Below are positions 1 through 9,044 of a DNA stretch of 64,000 nucleotides, piece after piece (positions within the stretch are counted from its first letter, which is position 1; each line of letters starts with the position of its first letter). Under the pieces are notes generated by a model, which saw nothing but the letters and a program-made list of their open reading frames with translations, made no database searches and was not told where the DNA came from. Both the position numbers and the translations under genes were made by a program. Origin of the DNA: Xanthomonas melonis (GTDB taxonomy: Bacteria > Pseudomonadota > Gammaproteobacteria > Xanthomonadales > Xanthomonadaceae); assembly GCF_020783655.1 (NCBI RefSeq), contig NZ_JAJGQH010000002.1, positions 309,232 to 373,231 of the forward strand, in the 5' to 3' direction.

Positions 1-2059
1 TTCCTGCAAGAGCCTGTATTTCTGCATCCTTCAACCGCTCACGTTCCGCACTCGCAGCTAATAGAGCCTGGATCTCCAGCTCCTTGAGACGAAGCTTTTC
101 AGTTAACGATTCACGTAACGCTTCCACTTCCATTTCCCTTCGTTTTTCTGCCTCCTCAGTGGCCGCTTTATGCTGCAGAATCTCTGCGTCTTTTAGCTGC
201 TCCTTCTCAGCATTGATTGCCAACTCGGCCAAAAGTTGCGCTTGCCTTTGACGAAGTGCATCGCCATCGTCTAGGCCTTCCTTGATTCCTTCCTGAAAAT
301 GGCGACTGATATCGCTAATTCGCTGCGCAGTATCCGACATCAAGGAATTCCAATCCCTTGACATCCTTCCCACATCAGGCAGCGATCGTAAATTGAAGTT
401 TGAAAAACCCTTCAGACCTAGCCCACTATCTCGCCCATAGACCAGGCGTGTGACCATGCCATCCAGATCGATGAAACGCTCGATGTCGCCCTCTCCAACT
501 GGTGTACCCATCATGTCCATCAGTAGCCGGAGCAGCGTCGGGAGATGAAGATGAGAAATATCTTCAGGCGCGCCTAGTGCAACCAACGAGGTAAATGAGC
601 CAATGATGGCGCGATAAATCAAATAGGGTAGCTCAAGCTCCCCATGCCATACCCATTCCAAATCGATGAACTGGTGACTACCATCTTTTAGTTGCATTAG
701 ATTACGCGGCAGAGCATCCAAGGCCCAGCCCGGGAGCATGCCGGCACCCGTGGAATCACCTGCAACTTCGACCTCGTGTAGCAGGGCATCCTTCCATTGC
801 CCCAACCATTCGGCCACCTCAGCAGCGGTCCAACCATCGCTCGTTACTATGGCTTCCAATGCCTGACTGTGTATCCGTCCGTATAGAAAAGGCTCAGGCA
901 GCAACCGCATACTAATAGGTCGAGAGCGCTCAACGTTATCATCTTCCGCAAGGCGACTGCGGACGACTTCTATTTGGCTACCACTTATGCTCGATTGAAA
1001 CTGGACCTGCTTACAAAATACCGGGACGCGTTCGCTAGCATAGTGCAGTGCCAGGGGTACAGGTCCGCTATTGGAAACTGAAACAGCCCGTTTACGAGCT
1101 ACCACCAAAAATGAATTGGACATGTCAGCCAGCAAACCGTTGCGACCGATCACCGTCCAAGCACGCTCCAGTGCGAATAGTGGAGCATAGGGAAGCTGTG
1201 GGTCGCTCGATGCACTCTGGCTGGCGAGAGAACTTGGATCGAACTGCGGGTAAGAGCCGTCGTAACCTGCTGGGAAAACTACCGCACTAGGAAACTTGTA
1301 ATCAGGAAATGGCAATAAGAAATCAGTATGCTCGAAACCTGCGTCTTGAAGCATTCTCGTCAGCTCAAGCCGACCAAAAGTCACTACGGTTTTTTCACCA
1401 TAGTTATCCGAAACGCCATACATGGCTTTACCGACATGGTCTTCCGGCATGCCAGCCAGATACTTAAGGCCCAATTGATTTTCGATCGCGACAACCAACA
1501 CACCATCGTCAGCCAGCAATGAGTGCGCCTTACGCAGCCAAGTAGCTGTGGGATCTGCAGCCTTGCCATAGATCCTCGAGTACTCAAGGACGCCGATGAG
1601 CGTCACTGCGTCAAACGCATCTTCAGCCGAAAAGTTCTCTAGGACATCGTTCACCACCTGCACATTCGGCAAGTCACGACAACGTGACGCAGTGATTCGC
1701 GCGCGACGCTGGCTGCCTTCCAATGCAACCAATTTAGTTCCGAGCTCACCCAAGTAGCGGGAAATAGCACCACAGCCTGAGCCGACCTCCAGAACACGGC
1801 CACTCAGCACATCTGCCAAAGGACGCAAAAGGTTCGCACGGCTGGCACTAAGGTGATAGCGCGATGGCCAGTCGATCTGGTGTTCAGATAATGAGCGCGA
1901 AAACAATGAGACGTCGTCGCAACCAGCTATCGCTGCAGCTACTCGCTGCTCCGCTTCATCACCATCGCTATAGCCGAACTCTTCTGCCTGATCTTTAGGT
2001 AGCCAGACTCCTTCAGACAGTATATATGCGCTTGCTATTCCCACATACGAGTTAGACAT
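1..2059 (-). CDS. O-antigen methyltransferase / kinase-like / coiled-coil protein, WbdD-like (3' end outside window)
   Basis: Open without a stop from the ATG at 2059 to the window edge, 686 residues visible. Residues about 60-200 form a class I SAM-dependent methyltransferase with motif I VLEVGSGCG at 89-97. Residues about 440-470 hold a kinase/phosphotransferase-like pair: D448 and N453 in LDALPRNLM, then D466 in FIDLEW. From about 577 the chain becomes heptad-like and charged, with recurring RLKDAEIQAL-type units, a coiled coil that is still running at the edge. The ATG shares one base with the wzt stop (TAATG), so translation is probably coupled. Methyltransferase, kinase-like domain and coiled coil next to wzm-wzt is the architecture of WbdD, which caps and measures O-antigen chains in E. 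coli O8/O9a; that function is inferred. A methyltransferase-glycosyltransferase fusion is the alternative, since the C-terminus is not visible. Confidence 0.75.
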   Translation of the reverse strand, partial: MSNSYVGIASAYILSEGVWLPKDQAEEFGYSDGDEAEQRVAAAIAGCDDVSLFSRSLSEHQIDWPSRYHLSASRANLLRPLADVLSGRVLEVGSGCGAISRYLGELGTKLVALEGSQRRARITASRCRDLPNVQVVNDVLENFSAEDAFDAVTLIGVLEYSRIYGKAADPTATWLRKAHSLLADDGVLVVAIENQLGLKYLAGMPEDHVGKAMYGVSDNYGEKTVVTFGRLELTRMLQDAGFEHTDFLLPFPDYKFPSAVVFPAGYDGSYPQFDPSSLASQSASSDPQLPYAPLFALERAWTVIGRNGLLADMSNSFLVVARKRAVSVSNSGPVPLALHYASERVPVFCKQVQFQSSISGSQIEVVRSRLAEDDNVERSRPISMRLLPEPFLYGRIHSQALEAIVTSDGWTAAEVAEWLGQWKDALLHEVEVAGDSTGAGMLPGWALDALPRNLMQLKDGSHQFIDLEWVWHGELELPYLIYRAIIGSFTSLVALGAPEDISHLHLPTLLRLLMDMMGTPVGEGDIERFIDLDGMVTRLVYGRDSGLGLKGFSNFNLRSLPDVGRMSRDWNSLMSDTAQRISDISRHFQEGIKEGLDDGDALRQRQAQLLAELAINAEKEQLKDAEILQHKAATEEAEKRREMEVEALRESLTEKLRLKELEIQALLAASAERERLKDAEIQALAG

Positions 2060-3396
2060 TAACTTGCCAATCCTTGTTGAGCGGCCAATTTAGGACGAAT
2101 CACAGCTCCAACGTCACTGAATCCGACAAATCCTTCCGAAATGACCTGGAAGTGGATCGAATCGTAGCGCCTATCGTGAGGAATCACATCATCGCCCTGT
2201 CGACTGGCAACGCCAACGGAAATAAAGTAATCGCCACTCCCCAATCTACATTCAAAGTCGACATCAATTCGTATGACACTTCCCACAGCGCCTAATTGCG
2301 CCATCTCGACAATTTCTTGCATCTCAGTGTTGGTCGCATAAACAGTCACACCCTCGGTGTTCTTGATGGTAAGACCAAGCACTGGGCGCATTACTTCTCG
2401 TTCGAAACGAACAGCAAGACTTAGACAGCCGGCCTCGCCGCTAGAAACGACCTGGGGAAACGGCTGGGCGCCAACTTGCAGATAAAAATCTTGCAGGATG
2501 GCCGCTCGATCCCCCCAGCGATATTCATGGGGATTGTAATTTGGATGACCAGAAAATGGATCGCTTCCTGCGGGCGGCACCGCTAAGAATTCAGGCTGGC
2601 TTTCCACCTCGCCGCTGCCTTCAATTTTTACCGAGGTCTGCAACGGACGACTTTTTCCGAAGAGCAGGTCCATATAGTGGTGCACCACTTTTTTTGGCGC
2701 GCCATCCATCAGCAAACGGCCTCCATCTAGAAGTACCGCGCGATCACAATGCGTAACAATTTGCTCAGTGGAATGAGATACGAACAGGATGGACGTACCT
2801 TGCTCACGCAACTCGCGTAACCTTGCAAAACACTTCGACTGGAACTTCGCGTCACCTACCGCGAGCGCCTCGTCCACTACCAGAACGTCCGGGGTGACAT
2901 TGATAGCCACGGCGAACGCTAGGCGGACAAACATACCGCTGGAATAGGTCTTTACAGGTTGATCGATGAATTCGCCGATATCAGCAAATTCCGTAATGTG
3001 CTGGAAGCGCTCCTCAATCTCTCTGCGCGAAAGACCAAGGACCGCGCCGTAAACGAAGACATTCTCTCGTCCGGTGAACTCTGGATTGAAGCCAGCTCCA
3101 AGCTCCAGCAGAGCGGCGACCCGCCCATTTACAACCGCAGTGCCCGTCGTAGGTGCCAATGTGCCGCAAATAATCTGCAAAAGAGTCGATTTACCGGAAC
3201 CATTACGCCCGACGATACCTACGCTTTCCCCCTTCCCCACGTTAAAGCTAATCGCGTCAAGCGCGTGAAACTCACGGAACCACTGAGCCTTGCGTTCATT
3301 CGGACTCAGCATTTGCATCAATCGATGATACGATTTCTGGTAAACAGGAAACACCTTGCCAATATTATGAACCTGGATAATCGGCTCAGATGACAT
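2059..3396 (-). CDS. wzt: O-antigen ABC exporter ATPase with C-terminal glycan-binding domain (Wzt)
   Basis: ATPase of the ABC transporter that moves undecaprenyl-linked O-polysaccharide across the inner membrane. Of 445 residues, the first about 250 are the ABC domain: Walker A GRNGSGKST, signature YSSGMFVRLAFAVA, Walker B VLVVDEALAVGD and the switch histidine in FVSHS. The last about 150 residues resemble the beta-sandwich C-terminal domain by which Wzt proteins recognise a modified chain end. Start taken as ATG 3396 (MSSEPIIQV); the longer upstream frame lacks family similarity. It overlaps the end of wzm by 11 bases and the next gene by one, so wzm-wzt-methyltransferase form one coupled unit. 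A carbohydrate-binding tail implies that the O-chain has a terminal cap, fitting the downstream methyltransferase. Confidence 0.92.
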   Translation of the reverse strand: MSSEPIIQVHNIGKVFPVYQKSYHRLMQMLSPNERKAQWFREFHALDAISFNVGKGESVGIVGRNGSGKSTLLQIICGTLAPTTGTAVVNGRVAALLELGAGFNPEFTGRENVFVYGAVLGLSRREIEERFQHITEFADIGEFIDQPVKTYSSGMFVRLAFAVAINVTPDVLVVDEALAVGDAKFQSKCFARLRELREQGTSILFVSHSTEQIVTHCDRAVLLDGGRLLMDGAPKKVVHHYMDLLFGKSRPLQTSVKIEGSGEVESQPEFLAVPPAGSDPFSGHPNYNPHEYRWGDRAAILQDFYLQVGAQPFPQVVSSGEAGCLSLAVRFEREVMRPVLGLTIKNTEGVTVYATNTEMQEIVEMAQLGAVGSVIRIDVDFECRLGSGDYFISVGVASRQGDDVIPHDRRYDSIHFQVISEGFVGFSDVGAVIRPKLAAQQGLAS

Positions 3397-4225
3397 CCGC
3401 AAATCCTCTACGGGTCGCCTTGAACCATGCAAATCCTGCATAGAACACGATCATCGCGATGCACATGTAAATCCCCAGGCCAATAAAATTTGGCAAGTTC
3501 CCCCAGAGTGCTACTTCGCGCGCCTGGTCAATAATGAAAGTTAGCGGATTCAACTTAAATACCAGTTCAAAGTTCTCAGGTATCGCCTGCTCCGGGATCA
3601 TGGCCGAAGACAGAAACAACAGCGCAGTAGAAAGTACCCCGGTAACCTGGGTGATATCTCGGAAGTACACTCCAAGTGAGGCTAGGAACCAGGACACTCC
3701 TAACCCGAGTACTACCAATGGCAGCAATACAACCGGAAGCAGTACGATGGTCCACGATATCTGTCCATCCATAGCTAGCCGAAGCAGCGCAAACACGACT
3801 GTGTTCATTAGCACATGGAAAAGAGCAGACACGACCATCGGCCAGGGCAGAATTTCAAGTGGAAATATGACCCGTTTGACGAAATTCGGATTACCCATAA
3901 TCAAGTATGGTGAACGGCTTAAACATTCAGCAAAAAAGCCATGCACGATCAAGCCAACGAACAGTACCAATGAAAAGTGCGCTTGGCCTTCGGCAACTTG
4001 CGGCCAACGGCTTTTCATAATTGAGCCAAACGCAATCGTGTAGACGATCAACAGCAAAAACGGGCTTATCAGCGACCATAGCAAACCAAAGCTGGCTCCA
4101 CGATAGCGGCCCAATACTTCACGCTTGGACAATTCCAATGTTAGGTCCCGACGCTCTCTAAGTGCATCAAAAGGGCCAAGTACTAACCTTGTTAGACGCC
4201 CTCGACCGAGTAAAGTCCGGATCAT
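3386..4225 (-). CDS. wzm: O-antigen ABC exporter permease (Wzm)
   Basis: Inner-membrane permease of the ABC-2 family, 279 residues with about six hydrophobic segments, typical length for Wzm. The N-terminal part (LELSKREVLGRYRGASFGLLW) is characteristic of polysaccharide ABC-2 permeases. The start used is ATG 4225, whose A is the last base of the metB TGA (TGATG); a TTG one codon upstream is also in frame. It works with the Wzt ATPase encoded immediately downstream. Base composition drops in G+C right at this gene compared with metB, marking the edge of the variable O-antigen cluster. Confidence 0.93.
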   Translation of the reverse strand: MIRTLLGRGRLTRLVLGPFDALRERRDLTLELSKREVLGRYRGASFGLLWSLISPFLLLIVYTIAFGSIMKSRWPQVAEGQAHFSLVLFVGLIVHGFFAECLSRSPYLIMGNPNFVKRVIFPLEILPWPMVVSALFHVLMNTVVFALLRLAMDGQISWTIVLLPVVLLPLVVLGLGVSWFLASLGVYFRDITQVTGVLSTALLFLSSAMIPEQAIPENFELVFKLNPLTFIIDQAREVALWGNLPNFIGLGIYMCIAMIVFYAGFAWFKATRRGFADVI

Positions 4226-5421
4226 CAAAAACTTCCCTCTTGTAAAGCGAATTTCAAATCCCCCCGCAGATCCCCCACATCCTCAACCCCCACGCTCAGC
4301 CGCACCAGCGCATCGCTGATGCCAAGCTGGTCGCGGCGGGCCACGGGGATGGAGGCGTGGGTCATGACGGCTGGATGGTTCACCAGACTTTCCACGCCGC
4401 CAAGCGATTCGGCCAGGGTGAACAGTTCGGTCTTTTCGCAGAAACGCTTGGCTGCGTCGAACCCGCCCTTCAGGACGATCGAGACGATGCCGCCGAAACC
4501 CGTCATCTGCCGCTTTGCCAGCGCGTGCTGCGGATGCGACGGCAGGCCGGGATAGATCACCTTGTCGATGGCCGGGTGGGTTTCCAGCCATTGCGCCAGC
4601 GCCAGGGCGTTCTCGCAATGTGCGCGCATGCGCAGCGGCAGGGTCTTGAGGCCGCGCAGGGCGAGGAAGCTGTCGAACGGGCCTTGGACGCCGCCGATGG
4701 AGTTCTGCAGGAAGGCCAGTTGCTCGGCCAGTTCGGCGTTGTCGCCGACCACCGCGATGCCGCCGACCATGTCCGAGTGGCCGTTGAGGTACTTGGTGGC
4801 CGAGTGCACGACGATGTCGGCGCCCAGGCCGAGCGGGCGCTGCAGCATCGGCGAGGCGAAGGTGTTGTCGACCACGATCAGCAGGCCGTGCTTGCGGGCG
4901 ATGGCGCCAATTGCCGCGATGTCGACCAGCTTGAGCATCGGGTTGGTCGGGGTTTCGATCCAGACCATCTTGGTATCGGGACGAATTGCGGCTTCGAAGG
5001 CGGCCGGGTCGGTCAGGTCGACGAAGCTGAAATCCAGGCCGGCGGTGCGGCGACGCACGCGCTCGAACAGGCGGAAGGTGCCGCCGTACAGGTCGTCCAT
5101 CGCCACCACGTGGCTGCCGGCGTCCAGCAGTTCCATCACCGTGGAGGTGGCGGCCATGCCGGAGGCGAAGGCGAAGCCCCGCGTGCCGCCTTCCAGTGCG
5201 GCCACACAGCGTTCGTAGGCAAAGCGCGTGGGGTTGTGGGTACGCGAATACTCGAAGCCCTGATGCTCGCCCGGGCTGGACTGCGCATAGGTGGACGTCG
5301 CATAGATCGGCGGCATCACCGCCCCGGTGCTGGGGTCCGGCGACTGTCCTCCATGGATCGCCAGCGTCGCGAGCGATAGCGCGCGCTCTCCGTCATGGCT
5401 ATGAGTGGTGCGGTTGGACAT
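4225..5421 (-). CDS. metB: Cystathionine gamma-synthase / gamma-lyase family enzyme
   Basis: PLP-dependent Cys/Met metabolism enzyme, 398 residues, full length for the family. The PLP lysine is K210 in SATKYLNGHSD; the region EYSRTHNPTR (about 57-66) and the aspartate of VVDNTFASP are typical active-site elements. It forms cystathionine from an activated homoserine and cysteine, or cleaves cystathionine in the reverse direction. Family members are hard to tell apart by sequence, and the cystathionine beta-synthase just upstream makes a gamma-lyase (reverse transsulfuration) role equally plausible. In Xanthomonas this locus conventionally called metB borders the LPS cluster, and here it overlaps wzm by one base. 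Confidence 0.9.
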   Translation of the reverse strand: MSNRTTHSHDGERALSLATLAIHGGQSPDPSTGAVMPPIYATSTYAQSSPGEHQGFEYSRTHNPTRFAYERCVAALEGGTRGFAFASGMAATSTVMELLDAGSHVVAMDDLYGGTFRLFERVRRRTAGLDFSFVDLTDPAAFEAAIRPDTKMVWIETPTNPMLKLVDIAAIGAIARKHGLLIVVDNTFASPMLQRPLGLGADIVVHSATKYLNGHSDMVGGIAVVGDNAELAEQLAFLQNSIGGVQGPFDSFLALRGLKTLPLRMRAHCENALALAQWLETHPAIDKVIYPGLPSHPQHALAKRQMTGFGGIVSIVLKGGFDAAKRFCEKTELFTLAESLGGVESLVNHPAVMTHASIPVARRDQLGISDALVRLSVGVEDVGDLRGDLKFALQEGSF

Positions 5422-5511
5422 GGAGGTTCCCGGAAAAAGTGGGCGATTGTAACAAGCAGGACTGAATGCCCCTTGCCATGCGTCTCAAGCGAGCGCGCAC
5501 GGCGACGGGCG

Positions 5512-6882
<1,371 letters not shown>

Positions 6883-7033
6883 CGGGATATCGTCGCTGCG
6901 CCGCGCGGGCTAGACCGGGCATTATCCGTCGAACGGCCGGTGAATGCTCATTCAGGCAGCAGTGAGATCGACAGCGCCTTGAAAAGCAGGCTCGGCTGCG
7001 ACGCGCGGCACGCAGCCCCCGACCATTGAATCC

Positions 7034-7085
7034 ACAAAAAAGACGCGGACGGTGGCAAGCCGACGAGGAGGCCGCCACCGCCCGC
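7034..7085 (-). terminator. Rho-independent terminator of the DUF465 gene
   Basis: On the minus strand a 12-base arm GCGGGCGGTGGC pairs with GCCACCGTCCGC across a 17-base loop and is followed by GTCTTTTTTG. It sits about 35 bases past the stop of the small upstream gene. Confidence 0.7.
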
Positions 7086-7117
7086 GACGGTGAACTTGTT
7101 CTAACGCTGGGGAAGGA

Positions 7118-7336
7118 TCAGTGCGTCAGCTGGTCGTACATCCGGGTGAGCTTCTCTTTTGCCTGCAACTTCTCGCGCTTCATCTGGCCCAAGGTCACGT
7201 CGTCGATCGGGAGCACCCCGAGTTCGGCATCCATGCACTTCTTGTTCAATAGCTTGTGGCGTTGGTAGAGCTGCTTGAACTCGGGATCGGACTTCATCAA
7301 TGCATCGATTTCGGTCTGCGGTTGCCCTTCGAACAT
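7118..7336 (-). CDS. Small DUF465 (YdcH-like) protein
   Basis: A 72-residue, highly charged helical protein with the YdcH/DUF465 look: SDPEFKQLYQRHKLLNKK near residues 16-33 and LGQMKREKLQAKEKLTRMY near the C-terminus, probably a helical hairpin. The family has no established biochemical role. Translation should be strong, since AAGGAGGTAA lies 4-13 bases before the ATG at 7336, an almost perfect Shine-Dalgarno. Its own terminator follows, and a stable hairpin sits just upstream of the ribosome-binding site. Confidence 0.85.
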   Translation of the reverse strand: MFEGQPQTEIDALMKSDPEFKQLYQRHKLLNKKCMDAELGVLPIDDVTLGQMKREKLQAKEKLTRMYDQLTH

Positions 7337-7675
7337 GGCGTTACCTCCTTCACTTAAAACAAGAACGCCCCGGCCGTTGACGGCACGGGGCGCAGCTTGG
7401 GAATGAAGGACCAGCGCAGTGCAGAAGCCGACTCACAGGCGAAACCACCCACTGTCCCACCGTTGTGCGTCGTTGCGTGCCTCTGCGTCACTGGCCTGGC
7501 CCTCCGTACTTCCCGGGCAGCGGAGTTGCTGCCCGGAGGTACGACCCTACGCCGGTCGCGGGAGTGGTTCAAGGCCGGAACGGTCGCTTTTGGCAATGCC
7601 TGGGCGATTCGGTGACTGCGGTTCAACCAGGCGTCATGCCCCGGTTAAAACACCTTAACTTCCAGACACTTGCCA
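7337..7675. other. Intergenic stretch without a supported gene
   Basis: Apart from the hairpin near 7366-7392 and the ribosome-binding site next to 7336, this 339-bp gap between two minus-strand genes shows only overlapping short frames on the plus strand with no family resemblance. An inverted pair, CCGGGCAGC and GCTGCCCGG around 7518-7541, is present. Confidence 0.5.
7366..7392 (-). other. Hairpin directly upstream of the DUF465 ribosome-binding site
   Basis: Minus-strand arms CGCCCCG-T-GCCG and CGGC-CGGGGCG (11 pairs, one bulge, loop TCAA) are followed by TTCTTGTTTT. It has the form of an intrinsic terminator, but its 3' end is only 29 bases before the start codon, leaving no room for a promoter between. 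It could be a distant terminator of the OmpA-like gene or an attenuator in the leader of the small gene. Confidence 0.5.
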
Positions 7676-8566
7676 TCAAGGCGCGATAACGACCTCGGCC
7701 GCGCGGGTCTTGCTGGCAGCGCCCTTGTTGCCGCTGATCTGCAGCCGCGAGGCCGCGACCCCGCCGGCCACCAGAGCATCGCGGAGTGACTCGGCACGTT
7801 TGCGGGCGGTGGCCGCATCGCTGTCGAAGCCGACGATGTTGACCCGGCCCTTCTTGCCGATGTTCAGGTACTCGGCCAGCGCCTTGGCCTGGCCCGCGGC
7901 ATCGCCGGACAGCGTGGCCTTGCCACCGAAGGCGCCGCTGCCCAATGAGAACACCTCGCCCCGGCTGTCGAACTTGGCCGGCGGCAGCTTGGCGCCGGAC
8001 ACCAGTTCGGCTTCCTCGTGCGCGAGCTGTACGGCCTTCTGCTGGGCGGCATTGAGCTTGGCGGTCTGCTTGCCGGCCACGCTGTTCAAGGCCAGCTCGG
8101 CGTCCTGCCGCGCCAGCACCTCCTGTTCGGCGGCCAGGCGGGCCTGCTCGGCGGCCTCGGCCTGGATCTGCGCCTGCACGCGCAGGCGTTCGGCTTCCTG
8201 GCGCGCGCGCGAGGCGTCGCGGCGGCTGGCTTCGATCAACAGATCGTTGCGGGTGCTTTCCAGCCGGTCCAGCTCGCGCCGGGCCAGCGCGGTGCGGGCG
8301 GTCAGCTCCGCGATCTCCACCCGGCGGTCGGCCAGGAACAGCAGTTCGTCGCGGTCGCGGCGCTTGGCCTCGGCCAGGGCCGCCACGGTCTGCTGTGCCT
8401 GCAGTCGCTCGTAGCGGGCCAGCTCACTGGTCTGCGGGTCGCTCTGCAGGACTGCCAGCCGCCGGTTCAGTGCATCGGCCTGGGGGTCGTCCTTGGCCGC
8501 CAGGGCCAGCGGCGGCAGGGCTGCCAGCCCCAGCACACCGAGATACAGCAGGGGGCGCAAGGTCAT
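7676..8566 (-). CDS. Exported coiled-coil protein with OmpA-like C-terminus
   Basis: A 296-residue protein with a signal peptide (about residues 1-23, ending LALA-A), a long Ala/Glu/Arg-rich coiled coil (about 30-190) and a C-terminal stretch (about 200-296) that follows the OmpA peptidoglycan-binding pattern: KALAEYL, VNIVGFDSD, RAESLRDALVAGGVAASRLQ. The usual OmpA residues are eroded (GFDSDA where GHTD is expected), so peptidoglycan binding is uncertain. It overlaps the upstream DUF4398 gene by ATGA. The pair looks like a periplasmic or outer-membrane-associated module of unknown role. Confidence 0.75.
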   Translation of the reverse strand: MTLRPLLYLGVLGLAALPPLALAAKDDPQADALNRRLAVLQSDPQTSELARYERLQAQQTVAALAEAKRRDRDELLFLADRRVEIAELTARTALARRELDRLESTRNDLLIEASRRDASRARQEAERLRVQAQIQAEAAEQARLAAEQEVLARQDAELALNSVAGKQTAKLNAAQQKAVQLAHEEAELVSGAKLPPAKFDSRGEVFSLGSGAFGGKATLSGDAAGQAKALAEYLNIGKKGRVNIVGFDSDAATARKRAESLRDALVAGGVAASRLQISGNKGAASKTRAAEVVIAP

Positions 8567-8946
8567 CGGGCGCCCTCCCCGGTATTGAGGGTGGTCTGCA
8601 ACTGTGCCACTTCCCTGCGGCGTTGCTCCAGTTGGGCGCTGACCACGGCCTGCTCGCTGCGCGCCTTGGCCAGATCGGCGTCGGCGGCAGCACGCAGGGC
8701 GATTTGCGGCACCTGCTTGCGCTGGCGCTTGTCCAGTTGCGCCTGCTGGGCCTGCATCAGCTCCTGGCGAGCCAGATTGACCAGGTCCGGGGCGTACTGG
8801 TCGGCATCGGCCTGGGTGGCGCGTTGCACCGCCTGTTCGGCGGCGATGAGTTCCGGCGCCACCTGGGCGTTTGCCGGAGCGGACAGAACCATGAAACAGG
8901 CGATGCCATACAGGGATCGCCGCAAGTATGCGAAGCTAGCCGTCAT
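8563..8946 (-). CDS. DUF4398-like exported protein
   Basis: A 127-residue protein with a signal peptide (hydrophobic YGIACFMVLSAPANAQ, cleavage after about residue 28). The mature part is helical (VAPELIAAEQAVQRA, LVNLARQELMQAQQ), typical of DUF4398. ATG 8946 is chosen because the longer frame to 9039 adds residues before the signal peptide and runs into the pilU leader; no good Shine-Dalgarno is visible. The stop overlaps the next start (ATGA), so the two products are probably made together. It is divergent from pilU with under 100 bp between them. Function unknown. Confidence 0.7.
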   Translation of the reverse strand: MTASFAYLRRSLYGIACFMVLSAPANAQVAPELIAAEQAVQRATQADADQYAPDLVNLARQELMQAQQAQLDKRQRKQVPQIALRAAADADLAKARSEQAVVSAQLEQRRREVAQLQTTLNTGEGAR

Positions 8947-9044
8947 TAGGGGAGCCGTAGCGAGAAGTCTCGAGCACGGCCATTGTCGGAAGCCTGCGGC
9001 GGACTTGCAACGAGACGCTGCTGTTTGTTGGGGAACCATTGCGC

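Noticed and set aside
4357..5379. 340-residue frame antisense to metB
   Set aside because: Shadow of a certain gene; no motif.
7397..7615. 72-residue plus-strand frame upstream of the OmpA-like gene
   Set aside because: No ribosome-binding site, no family features, several overlapping frames of similar length.
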